From positions 880,513 through 944,512 of the forward strand of contig NZ_BLIZ01000001.1 in the NCBI RefSeq assembly GCF_019972315.1: DNA of 64,000 nt, in the 5' to 3' direction. The position numbers and the translations under genes were made by a program. The notes below the pieces were generated by a model, which searched no databases, was not told the origin of the DNA, and saw only the letters and a program-made list of their open reading frames with translations. Shown here in pieces: positions 47,855 to 56,238 of this stretch; position 1 is the stretch's first letter, and the number at the start of each line of letters is the position of its first letter. Origin of the DNA: Geobacter sp. AOG1 (GTDB lineage: Bacteria; Desulfobacterota; Desulfuromonadia; Geobacterales; Geobacteraceae).

Positions 47855-49765
47855 ATGAAACACCTCATCCTCGGCACCGCCGGCCACATCGACCACGGCA
47901 AAACCTCGCTGGTGAAGGCCCTGACCGGCATCGATACCGACCGACTGCCGGAAGAGAAGGCTCGCGGCATCACCATCGAACTCGGGTTCGCCCATCTGGA
48001 ACTGCCGGGGGACGTGCAGTTCGGCATCGTCGACGTTCCGGGACACGAACGGTTCGTCCGGACCATGGTGGCCGGGGTAGGGGGGATGGACCTGGTGATG
48101 CTCGTCATCGCTGCCGACGAGGGGATCATGCCCCAGACCCGGGAGCACCTGGATATCTGCCGGCTGCTGGGGGTAAAGAAGGGGCTGGTGGCACTGACCA
48201 AGAGCGACCTGGTGGACCCGGAGTGGCTCGGGCTGGTCATCGAGGAGGTGAAGGAATACCTGGCGGGGGGCTTTCTGGAAGGGGCGGCCATTCTGCCGGT
48301 CTCGTCCCGCACCGGCGCCGGCCTGATTGAGCTGAAAGCGGAGCTTGCCCGGCTGGCCGTCGACATGGAAGAGAAGAAGAGCGCCGGCCCGTTCCGGCTC
48401 CCCGTGGACCGCGTCTTCACCGTCACCGGCTTCGGCACCGTTGTGACCGGCACGCTGCTGAGCGGGTCCATCACCGTCGGTGACGAGGTGGAGCTCCTCC
48501 CGTCCGGGATCCGTACACGGGTGAGGGGAGTGCAGAGCCATGGCAGCAAAGGGGAGAAGGGTGCCGCCGGCCAGCGGGTGGCAGTGAACCTCCAGGGGGT
48601 GGAGCATACGGAGGTCCGACGCGGCGACGTGGTTGTCTCTCCCGACGCATTCCGCACCACCCGTACCGTGGACGCCATGCTCGTCCATCTTCCCTCGGCC
48701 CCCCGCAACCTGAAGCATCGGGCCACCCTGAGGCTCCATTCCGCCACCTACGAGGTGCCGGCACAGGTGATACTGCTGGACAGGGATACGCTCAAACCGG
48801 GGGAATCCGCCTTTGCCCAGCTTCGCCTGGAGCACCCCGTCCTGCTCCTTCCCGGCGACCCTTTCGTTCTCCGCACCTTTTCGCCCCCGGCTACGGTCGG
48901 CGGCGGGCGGGTGCTCGACCCGGCCCCGGCAAGACGTCGGCGCCGTTCCACGGAGGCGCTGAACCTTCTCAACTCCCTTGCCGGAGACGACGACCGGCTT
49001 AAGGTCAACCTGTTGGTTGCCCAGAACCTCTACTCCGGGATTACAATCCAGGAAATCGTCACCCGGAGTGGACTCCCCCTCAAACAGGCAGATGCAGCCC
49101 TGGCGCCGCTCTTGTCGGACGGCACCCTGATCCAAGTGGTTAGGGAACCGCGCATCTTCCTAGGGAAGGGCGCCTTCGCCGATCTGCAGGAACTTCTTTT
49201 CGGCGAACTGGAACGCTTCCTGCGGGACAACCCACTGAGGGAAGGGATCGGCAAGGAGGAACTGAAGGGGCGTCTGCCGAAACGGAGCGACCCCCGTTTC
49301 TTCGGTCCGCTCTTGGCATTGCTTGAAAAGGATGGTAAGGTAGTGGTGGAACGCGACTTGGTCAAGCTCCCCGGCCGCAAAGGAATCCCCTCCACCGCCC
49401 AAGCCGAGGTACAGGAGCGGATCGCCGACCTCCTCCGCAAGGGGGAGATGGAGCCGCCAACCGTCAGGGAACTCGCGGATGCCGCCGGTTGCGGTGAAAA
49501 GGATGTCCTCGGGCATCTCAACTTGTTGGTCCGGGAGGGGCGCGCCGTCAAGGTCAAGAGCGATCTATTCTACGCGCCGGACCCCGTCGCAGCCATCCGG
49601 GAAAAACTCATCGTCTACCTGAAGGAGAGAAAGGAGATCACCCCCACCGACTTCCGGGAATTGACCGGCCTCTCCCGCAAGTTCATGATTCCCCTGCTGG
49701 AATTTTTCGACGGCGAAAAGCTGACCATACGGGTCGGCGACAAGCGGGTGCTGCGAAAAGGGTAG
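47855..49765 (+). CDS. selB: selenocysteine-specific elongation factor SelB
   Basis: SelB carries Sec-tRNA to UGA codons by binding the SECIS hairpin in the mRNA. The 636-residue protein has an EF-Tu-like GTPase: [17 protein letters not shown] (G1), [13 protein letters not shown] (G2), [12 protein letters not shown] (G3) and ALTKSDL (G4). Beta domains follow, and four winged-helix domains at the C-terminus (from about residue 375) bind RNA. GGAG precedes the ATG. selA, selC and selD are not in the window. The adjacent tRNA is tRNA-Arg, not tRNA-Sec. Confidence 0.95.
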   Translation: MKHLILGTAGHIDHGKTSLVKALTGIDTDRLPEEKARGITIELGFAHLELPGDVQFGIVDVPGHERFVRTMVAGVGGMDLVMLVIAADEGIMPQTREHLDICRLLGVKKGLVALTKSDLVDPEWLGLVIEEVKEYLAGGFLEGAAILPVSSRTGAGLIELKAELARLAVDMEEKKSAGPFRLPVDRVFTVTGFGTVVTGTLLSGSITVGDEVELLPSGIRTRVRGVQSHGSKGEKGAAGQRVAVNLQGVEHTEVRRGDVVVSPDAFRTTRTVDAMLVHLPSAPRNLKHRATLRLHSATYEVPAQVILLDRDTLKPGESAFAQLRLEHPVLLLPGDPFVLRTFSPPATVGGGRVLDPAPARRRRRSTEALNLLNSLAGDDDRLKVNLLVAQNLYSGITIQEIVTRSGLPLKQADAALAPLLSDGTLIQVVREPRIFLGKGAFADLQELLFGELERFLRDNPLREGIGKEELKGRLPKRSDPRFFGPLLALLEKDGKVVVERDLVKLPGRKGIPSTAQAEVQERIADLLRKGEMEPPTVRELADAAGCGEKDVLGHLNLLVREGRAVKVKSDLFYAPDPVAAIREKLIVYLKERKEITPTDFRELTGLSRKFMIPLLEFFDGEKLTIRVGDKRVLRKG

Positions 49766-49799
49766 GGAACGGAAGAAACATCACCATCGGCATCATCAC

Positions 49800-49876
49800 G
49801 CGCCCGTAGCTCAGCTGGATAGAGCACCAGGCTTCGAACCTGGGTGTCGGGAGTTCGAATCTCTCCGGGCGCGCCA
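49800..49876 (+). tRNA. tRNA-Arg (anticodon TCG)
   Basis: A 77-nt cloverleaf: GCGCCCG pairs with CGGGCGC, the anticodon stem CCAGG/CCTGG encloses CTTCGAA with anticodon TCG, and the T arm contains GAGTTCGAATCTC. CCA is encoded. It begins 34 bp after selB. No integrase or duplicated tRNA end is seen downstream. Confidence 0.95.
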
Positions 49877-49884
49877 TTTAAAAC

Positions 49885-49916
49885 AAGCACTTAGATAATT
49901 ATCTCGGTGCTTTTTT
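49885..49916 (+). terminator. intrinsic terminator after tRNA-Arg
   Basis: AAGCAC-TT-AGATAA pairs with TTATCT-CG-GTGCTT, with two mismatched or wobble positions, followed by six T residues. It starts nine bases after the tRNA. Confidence 0.8.
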
Positions 49917-50038
49917 CATTTGTGTAACCTTTGGTATAACCTTCATGCTGTGGGGTAGGGTGAAGCCGGGCGCATTACTGAACCTTACTTGCCTTCTAGC
50001 TTAGTGAGTACACACAGACACCCGCCGGGAGGAATTTC

Positions 50039-50479
50039 ATGCATGAACTATCAAACATGGGCACCATCGCCCACGTCATTCAGTTGGCCATCGCCCCGGT
50101 GTTCCTCCTTACGGCAATCGGCACGTTGCTGACAGTAACGACGAACCGGTTGGGCCGCATCATCGACCGAGCCCGCAACCTGGAGGGCAAACTTGAAAGC
50201 ACGCCCCCCGAGGGAATAGCGAAGATACACTCCCAACTTGCTAACCTGTCGCGCCGCTCTAAACTCATATATCTCGCTATCACCCTCTCCACCACAGCGG
50301 CTCTCCTGGTCTGCGCGGTCATTGCAATCCTGTTCCTGGGTGACTTTTTCAGTTTCAATATCACGATCCCTGTCGCTGTTCTGTTCATCATAGCTATGCT
50401 GTCACTGGTTTTGGCACTTCTCAGTTTTCTTCGGGAAGTTTTCGTTGCTACCGCCAATCTACGGATTGGGCCGCACTGA
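50039..50479 (+). CDS. DUF2721 family membrane protein
   Basis: The 146-residue protein has three hydrophobic segments (about 13-32, 78-98 and 108-130) with a cytosolic charged loop NRLGRIIDRARNLEGKL after the first. The pattern AIAPVFLLTAIGTLLTVTTNRLGRIIDR is the DUF2721 signature. Function unknown. GGGAGGAATTTC precedes the ATG. A 287-bp gap with a likely sigma-54 promoter follows. Confidence 0.85.
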   Translation: MHELSNMGTIAHVIQLAIAPVFLLTAIGTLLTVTTNRLGRIIDRARNLEGKLESTPPEGIAKIHSQLANLSRRSKLIYLAITLSTTAALLVCAVIAILFLGDFFSFNITIPVAVLFIIAMLSLVLALLSFLREVFVATANLRIGPH

Positions 50480-50660
50480 CGGGGGAGGGCGGAAAATCCG
50501 TATATGACCACCGGCCGCTGCGACCAATGCTTACGCTAGCGGTTTATCCGCGACGCCGAATAACTCCATGAAATATTAATTCTCATCTTTATCTCCTCAA
50601 GCTGCACCTGTCGCGGCACATTCAAAAAAATGTAGATAAATTCACCATGTTAGGCTATAA

Positions 50661-50677
50661 CTGGTAGCAATATTGCA
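50661..50677 (+). promoter_or_regulatory. probable sigma-54 promoter of the cytochrome/minor-pilin operon
   Basis: TGG at 50662-50664 and TTGCA at 50673-50677 place the invariant GG and GC exactly ten bases apart, as in the -24/-12 consensus. The expected start near 50688 leaves a leader of about 78 nt that contains the hairpin ACGGTC/GACCGT (about 50722-50739). Pilus genes are often under sigma-54 and PilR control, including in Geobacter. No activator site was defined. Confidence 0.62.
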
Positions 50678-50766
50678 TAAAACTAATCTTCTTGGTTTCT
50701 CTTTGCAGTTCGGGAACAGCCAACGACGGTCCGAGACGACCGTTTCACGGGTAGAGAGAGGTGAAT

Positions 50767-51510
50767 ATGGGGAGGCTTTCGATCCTCTGCACAGCTGCGA
50801 TTGCCGCCGTCATCGTAACCGGTTTCAGCGGAACCGCGTATGCCATTACAACTTTTGCGCAGAAGTTCAATATGAAATGCGATGCATGCCATACGACCGT
50901 TCCCAAGTTGAATGAATTCGGCGTGGTGTTCATGGCGAAAGGGTTCGTGCTTCCTGGTCCCGAGAAGGGGGATCGGTTGGAGGAAAAGCCTGCCGCTACC
51001 GGCAAACCCGACGGAAAAGAACCAGGCAAGGGCGGAGAAAAAGCGGGGGTTAGTGGAGAGGCAAAGGATGCGGACAAGACGTCGGGGATCAATTCCCCAG
51101 CAGGCACGAAAGAAGAAACCGCTGCACCGGCCGTAGAGCCTCCACCGCCGACGGTCGTCTACAAGGTGCCAACACGGGACGGCAGCATCTATTTCACGGA
51201 CAACCCTGACCGGAAGGGGAAGCTGGTGAAGGATGAGGAACTGGAAACCGGCGAGAGAGAGACTGAGGTCAGCAGGAAGCACCTCCTACCCAAAAAGAAA
51301 CAAACCATGCGCATACCATCTCCAGTGCGTCAGACAGCCGGAAAGAGCATTGCCTCCGCAGAGGAAAAGCCTGAACGGTACCGTAATTACGCAGAATGCA
51401 TGGAACGGCAACTTGACGGAAAATCCCCACCGGAAACAGCCCAGGAAATGATGGACCTCTTCGCAGCGGCGGAAAAGAAATGTGCCCCTTACCAGGCGGG
51501 AAAACGCTAG
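50767..51510 (+). CDS. exported monoheme c-type cytochrome heading the minor-pilin operon
   Basis: The ATG at 50767 follows GAGAGGTGA; GTG 50761 is an alternative. The 247-residue product has a signal peptide (to about residue 26, TAYA), a heme site C38-D-A-C41-H42 followed by TTVPKLNEFGVVFMAKGF, then a Pro/Gly/Lys-rich linker, a DUF4124-like patch (VVYKVPTRDGSIYFTDNPDRKG) and a C-terminal part with two cysteines (ECMER, KKCAPY). It ends one base before pilV, so it is part of the operon. Its role beside minor pilins is unknown. Confidence 0.8.
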   Translation: MGRLSILCTAAIAAVIVTGFSGTAYAITTFAQKFNMKCDACHTTVPKLNEFGVVFMAKGFVLPGPEKGDRLEEKPAATGKPDGKEPGKGGEKAGVSGEAKDADKTSGINSPAGTKEETAAPAVEPPPPTVVYKVPTRDGSIYFTDNPDRKGKLVKDEELETGERETEVSRKHLLPKKKQTMRIPSPVRQTAGKSIASAEEKPERYRNYAECMERQLDGKSPPETAQEMMDLFAAAEKKCAPYQAGKR

Positions 51511-51511
51511 C

Positions 51512-51964
51512 ATGGCGGAAATGAGTGAAAAGCGGCACGCCGTTGCCCATTCGGTGACGATAACGAATCGCCTGGCGCGCCAGCAGGGGTTCACCCTGAT
51601 CGAGCTGTTGGTAGCCCTCGTGCTGATGATGATAGGATTCCTGGCGGTCTTCACCGTCCTCTGGGGATCGGCCGCCTCGGGGCGCTTCACCCGGGACATG
51701 ACCACGGCCGCAAGCCTGGGCCAGGACATGCTGGAACGGGCACAGACCCTCGGTTACAGTAACCTCCCGGCTCCGGGGGGATTCGTTAACTACACGACGG
51801 CGAGAGTCTCGGCAGTTGGATTTACCCGGAAATGGCGAATCGAGAACGACACGCCGCAAACGGGAACGAAAACCATCACCGCCACCGTAAGCTGGAATGC
51901 CACGATTGGTGAGGTCACAACTAAGACCCGAACGTTTGTCATGACCATGCGGAATGAATACTAG
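51512..51964 (+). CDS. pilV: PilV-like minor prepilin
   Basis: A leader of about 26 residues ends RLARQQG and is followed by FTLIELLVALVLMMIGF, the prepilin peptidase site with Glu at +5 and the hydrophobic helix. The globular part of about 120 residues resembles the PilV/T2SJ minor pilins (SAASGRFTRDMTTAASLGQDMLE). ATG 51512 or 51521 are possible starts. Minor pilins prime pilus assembly together with PilY1. Confidence 0.85.
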   Translation: MAEMSEKRHAVAHSVTITNRLARQQGFTLIELLVALVLMMIGFLAVFTVLWGSAASGRFTRDMTTAASLGQDMLERAQTLGYSNLPAPGGFVNYTTARVSAVGFTRKWRIENDTPQTGTKTITATVSWNATIGEVTTKTRTFVMTMRNEY

Positions 51965-51970
51965 GCACGG

Positions 51971-53041
51971 ATGATGAAACTACTACTTGGCGAAATTTCA
52001 GATAAAGGGTACTCCATCGTGGAGGTACTCATTGTCATCGTTATCCTTGGTCTGGTCACCACCGGTCTCACGGTGACATTCATCACGGGACAGCGGGAGT
52101 ACAGCGAACGGGATACGACCATCAGGATGCAGCAACAGGCCAGGCTCGCCATGTCTTTCATGGAGCGGGATATCAAGATGGCCGGTAGTGGCCTGGCAAA
52201 TCTCGGCAACCTGAAAATCAATGTCTACACTGGAACGCCAACGATAACCACATGGGGCATGGTGCAGTGGGGAGATGGGGGCAGCGGCGGTCCCGACAGC
52301 ATAACGATTCTCTATCAGAACCCCACATCGCCTACCGACGAAGAAAAAGGAGGGGAAAAACCAGCGCAAGTAACCTTGTCCGCCGACTACCCCTCGTCGA
52401 AACCGAATAATCTGCTCGTCAGCTCCTCAACACTGACCACGGATTATAAGGAATCGGATCTTTTTCTCATATACAATCCGGAGGACCAAACCAGACCTGC
52501 TTCTTTGCTGCAAGTTTCCAACGTTCCCGCCCCTGGCAACTGGATTAGTCATGCTTCCGGCACCAAGTATCCCTATAACCCTCCGAACGCGACCGAACTT
52601 TTCCCCGCTGGTGGTTACAAAAAGCGGGGGAGTACGGTGCTGAGCCTCAGTGCGAACGATATCAAGAGAGTTACGTACTTCCTCGATGGCGATAAACTTG
52701 TCCGGAACGAATGGTCGAGTACAACGAAGCAAACACAGCGCCATTTTGTGGCGACGGGGATCGAGGATTTGCAGGTCAGGTACCAGTTCAAGGACGGCAC
52801 ATGGCGAGACGACATGGACTCCTCGACAGGTTCGAGTCACGATGTCAAGGACGTAAGGGGAGCGCGAATCAGTATTATCGCCAGGACGGCAAAGCCCGAC
52901 CCCCGATACCAGTCAACCCAGGCCTTCCAGTTGACGGGACCCTTGGGCAACGGTAAGGTTTACAGCGGCGGAGGCTATCGCCGGATGACCATGAGCACCA
53001 TGGTCTCCCTGCGCAACCTGGCTATGCGGAATACTCCATGA
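51971..53041 (+). CDS. pilW: PilW-like minor prepilin
   Basis: A 13-residue leader ends SDKG and is followed by YSIVEVLIVIVILGLVTTGL, with Tyr instead of Phe at +1 and Glu at +5. The 356-residue protein continues with RMQQQARLAMSFMERDIKMAGSG, typical of PilW/GspJ-like minor pilins, and a large globular domain. It lies seven bases after pilV and overlaps pilX by 4 bp (ATGA). Confidence 0.85.
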   Translation: MMKLLLGEISDKGYSIVEVLIVIVILGLVTTGLTVTFITGQREYSERDTTIRMQQQARLAMSFMERDIKMAGSGLANLGNLKINVYTGTPTITTWGMVQWGDGGSGGPDSITILYQNPTSPTDEEKGGEKPAQVTLSADYPSSKPNNLLVSSSTLTTDYKESDLFLIYNPEDQTRPASLLQVSNVPAPGNWISHASGTKYPYNPPNATELFPAGGYKKRGSTVLSLSANDIKRVTYFLDGDKLVRNEWSSTTKQTQRHFVATGIEDLQVRYQFKDGTWRDDMDSSTGSSHDVKDVRGARISIIARTAKPDPRYQSTQAFQLTGPLGNGKVYSGGGYRRMTMSTMVSLRNLAMRNTP

Positions 53042-53502
53042 ACGCATTACTGCGAAACGAGCGGGGGGCAGCGCTGGCCATGGCATTGCTGTTTCTCATG
53101 GTCCTGTCGATCCTCGTGGCAGTACTTCATAGAACAACAATTATCGAAATACTGTTCAGCCGGAACTACCAGGAAGGACAGAAGGCATTTTACGCAGCGG
53201 AAGCGGGGCTCAGGGAAGGGCTTCGGAACTGTCGAGATGACAGGAAATATTCGCGCAGTTGGTATTATGACCCTGCACTACCAGGTACGATAGCAGAGCC
53301 GCCATCATGGTCACCTAATACCACGATTGGGGAAGCAAAATATCACTATTACATCGAGTACATTGGGTCCATGTCGGATCCAGGGATGGATGCGTCGTTT
53401 CAAATTCCTGTTTTGCGGATCACCTCCGAAGGAATGAGCAGGGACGGCACCACAAAAAAACGTTCGCAAATCGTAACGACACTAACAGCTGGGGCATTAT
53501 AA
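53038..53502 (+). CDS. pilX: PilX-like minor pilin
   Basis: The 154-residue protein begins MNALLRNERGAALAMALLFLMVLSIL, a PilX N-terminal pattern: Gly before Ala, no Glu at +5, and a hydrophobic helix. FYAAEAGLREGLR is the typical following segment. The start overlaps pilW. A 72-bp gap with an AGGAG box separates it from pilY1. Confidence 0.83.
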   Translation: MNALLRNERGAALAMALLFLMVLSILVAVLHRTTIIEILFSRNYQEGQKAFYAAEAGLREGLRNCRDDRKYSRSWYYDPALPGTIAEPPSWSPNTTIGEAKYHYYIEYIGSMSDPGMDASFQIPVLRITSEGMSRDGTTKKRSQIVTTLTAGAL

Positions 53503-53574
53503 TTATCAAGGTCAAATGCACTACATTCAGACGGTCGAAGCGTAACCAAGGTTCATTGTTAGCAGGAGATAAGA

Positions 53575-56199
53575 ATGGGCAATAACGCCTATCTTTTAAA
53601 AAAAAGCACTTTTCTTGCAACTACGCTTGTTTTTTGCGCCATAGCAGCGGCTGTTTCCCTGGCAGCAATATCCCAGACACCCCTCTACCTGGTAAACAGC
53701 AACCAGCCCAATATCATGATCCTGCTGGACAACTCCGGGAGTATGAGTCAAAGCGTAGACGGTGCAGTAAAGATTGTATCCGCACGAAGGGTGGTCAGCA
53801 ACCTCGTAAAGTCGACTTCCGGCGTCAGGTTCGGCCTGACGATTTTCAATACGGACAATGGCGGCCGTGTCGTCATGAAATGCGGCGAACTTACGGCGGC
53901 AAACGTGGATGCAACTGTCAATGCCATCAATGCGGAAACATTTACCCCCTTGGGCGAGACCCTTGCGGAAATCTGGCAATATTTCAAGGGGAGCTCCTCT
54001 TCCTACAACTCCGGCGTCTCCTATTCGAGTCCCATCACTTCCAGCTGCCAGAAGAGCTTTGTCATTATCGTGACCGATGGCGAACCGACGAGGGATTTCT
54101 GCTACAAGGGGGACTTCAGCACCTACGGATGCGATACGTCGAGCGTGAGCCGCCTCGCCGAAGTAGCAAAATACATGCATGAACATCCCGCCGTGGCAGC
54201 GTACCCCGGTTCCACCATCACCACCTACACCGTCGGGTTCGCAGTCAACGTCCCCATACTGCAAACGGCGGCGACAAACGGCGGAGGGCAGTACTATACT
54301 GCCGCAAACGAGGCTGCCCTCGCAAGCTCCCTGCAATCGGTAGTCAACACCATTATCGGCATGGTATCGACTGCAACAACTGGCACAAGAGCGAGTCTCT
54401 TTCTGGATTCGGACAACAGCAATTATAAACCGATATTCGATTCCACCGATTGGAGCGGTTATCTGGAGGCTTACCAGCTAGACACTGCAACCGCTAATCG
54501 CATCGGCAGCACTCCTCTCTGGGAAGCGGGCGCTCGCCTCAACAGCAGGACAACTGCATCCCGTGTTATTTACACCGCTGGAACCCCGTCGGGCAATAAA
54601 CGGACCGATTTCACCACTACCAACCAGGCGAACATCGCAACGGCTGCAAACTTCACCAACTTCTCCACAAACTGGATAAGCTATGTGCGTGGCGACGCCA
54701 TTTCAGGTTACCGGACACGAACAAACAAACTGGGTGACATCATCTATTCCTCGCCGCTCAAGTATGCCCCCCCCAACAAACTCTACACTGACCATGATTA
54801 TCAAGTTTTCCGGAAAAACAATGCCGCCCGGCAGTCACTGGTCCTTGTGGGGGCCAACGACGGGATGCTCCATGCCTTCAATGTCGATACGGGGGACGAA
54901 GAGTGGGCATTCATCCCCGCCAGTCTCCTGAACAAGCTCAAGCTTCTCCGGAGCATACCCTATACCCATACCAACTACGTGAACGGGATGATCACCGTGG
55001 GTGACGCCTACATCAAGTCAAAGAATACGAGCGGTACTGTCGACCCATCCGCCGCTTGGCACTCCATCGCCGTCTGCGGACTGCGGGAAGGGGGCAAAAG
55101 CTACTTTGCACTGGATATCACCGATCCCAAGAACCCTGTCCCCCTCTGGGAAATCAACGCGTCATCTGCCAACGGACTTGGATACTCTTTCGGCACTCCC
55201 TTGATCCTCAAGCTCAAGGACAATTCCCAGCCCGAGAAATTCCGGTGGGTGACGGTGCTTCCCAACGGCTATGAGGGGGCCGCGACCAGCAAAGCCGCCT
55301 CACTGATCATCGCCGATCTCGCAACCGGGACCATTCTTCGTGAGATCGTCGTGGACGGCAACACGAACGGTGGGGCCTATCAGAACGGACTGGCAACATC
55401 TGCAGCCGTTGATGTGAACAATGACGGGTATACCGATTATCTCTACGCTGGCGACCTCAAGGGGCACCTCTGGAAATTCGATGTAACGAGCGATACCATC
55501 GCCAACTGGGATGTTGCCTGGAGGAAGTCCGGCTCGCCGGTAGCGCTCTTCAAGGCTACAGACCCTGGCGGAGCTCCCCAGCCGATTACCACGCGGCCAG
55601 CCATATCACAGCGGGTCGGCTACCAGATCGTCTTCTTCGGCACGGGAAAGTACTACGAGACGGGAGACAACGCAACGACTCAGACCCAGAGTTTTTACGG
55701 GGTCTATGATGACATTTCCACTACCGCCACCCCATCAAATGCCCAGGCGACAAACGAAGGGATGTTGACCAAGAGTGATCTGGGCCAGCAAACCGTAACA
55801 CAGGTTACATCCGGCGGGATAATAACCGATCGCAATGTCTCAAATAATCCCGTTGGCGCGAACGGTTGGTATCTTAACCTCCCCATCACCGGGGAACGGG
55901 TTGTTACCAACCCCGTTGCCATAGCAGGGTTGATTAACTTCAACACTTTTGTCCCTTCGACTGATCCCTGCTCGTCGGGGGGTATAAACTGGCCGTTTCA
56001 CCAGGAAATGGAAACAGGAAAAAAAGTGAACATAATCCCTCCACCTGGCGGTATACCTGGTCCGCCTTTACCTCCGGAAATTATTGTAACAGACGATGGA
56101 ACTGTTGTAAGTATAGATCCTAATGATCCGACTAAACCACCAGTAGTTATAGGTAAACTTAAACGATTCGGAGTACTCAGCTGGCGACAACTCAAGTGA
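53575..56199 (+). CDS. pilY1: PilY1-like pilus tip protein
   Basis: PilY1 sits at the pilus tip with the minor pilins and acts in adhesion, mechanosensing and priming. The 874-residue protein has a signal peptide (about 1-32), a von Willebrand A domain with the MIDAS DNSGS (residues 52-56), and a C-terminal quinoprotein-like beta-propeller (LVLVGANDGMLHAFNVDTGDE, YFALDITDPKNPVPLWEI). It also has a calcium loop DVNNDGYTD at 613-621 and a closing RFGVLSWRQL. The last 60 residues are Pro-rich. Four bases of the terminator overlap its end. Confidence 0.93.
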   Translation: MGNNAYLLKKSTFLATTLVFCAIAAAVSLAAISQTPLYLVNSNQPNIMILLDNSGSMSQSVDGAVKIVSARRVVSNLVKSTSGVRFGLTIFNTDNGGRVVMKCGELTAANVDATVNAINAETFTPLGETLAEIWQYFKGSSSSYNSGVSYSSPITSSCQKSFVIIVTDGEPTRDFCYKGDFSTYGCDTSSVSRLAEVAKYMHEHPAVAAYPGSTITTYTVGFAVNVPILQTAATNGGGQYYTAANEAALASSLQSVVNTIIGMVSTATTGTRASLFLDSDNSNYKPIFDSTDWSGYLEAYQLDTATANRIGSTPLWEAGARLNSRTTASRVIYTAGTPSGNKRTDFTTTNQANIATAANFTNFSTNWISYVRGDAISGYRTRTNKLGDIIYSSPLKYAPPNKLYTDHDYQVFRKNNAARQSLVLVGANDGMLHAFNVDTGDEEWAFIPASLLNKLKLLRSIPYTHTNYVNGMITVGDAYIKSKNTSGTVDPSAAWHSIAVCGLREGGKSYFALDITDPKNPVPLWEINASSANGLGYSFGTPLILKLKDNSQPEKFRWVTVLPNGYEGAATSKAASLIIADLATGTILREIVVDGNTNGGAYQNGLATSAAVDVNNDGYTDYLYAGDLKGHLWKFDVTSDTIANWDVAWRKSGSPVALFKATDPGGAPQPITTRPAISQRVGYQIVFFGTGKYYETGDNATTQTQSFYGVYDDISTTATPSNAQATNEGMLTKSDLGQQTVTQVTSGGIITDRNVSNNPVGANGWYLNLPITGERVVTNPVAIAGLINFNTFVPSTDPCSSGGINWPFHQEMETGKKVNIIPPPGGIPGPPLPPEIIVTDDGTVVSIDPNDPTKPPVVIGKLKRFGVLSWRQLK

Positions 56200-56231
56200 A
56201 AAAAAGCCGGGCTTTTTAGCCCGGCTTTTTT
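56199..56231 (+). terminator. intrinsic terminator after pilY1
   Basis: AAAAAGCCGGGC pairs with GCCCGGCTTTTT around a short T-rich loop, with A and T tracts on both sides. It lies between the convergent pilY1 and the 663-residue gene and can serve both. Confidence 0.92.
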
Positions 56232-56238
56232 GCGCCCC

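Noticed and set aside
49800-50038. Attachment site for an integrated element at tRNA-Arg
   Set aside because: No integrase gene and no second copy of the tRNA 3' end are present; a terminator directly follows.
50691-50705. A second sigma-54-like site (TTGG...TTTGCA)
   Set aside because: Only nine bases separate GG and GC; the site at 50661-50677 has the required ten.
50480-50766. A GEMM-type cyclic dinucleotide riboswitch upstream of the pilin operon
   Set aside because: The leader contains one short hairpin but none of the conserved GEMM words or the tetraloop-receptor arrangement.
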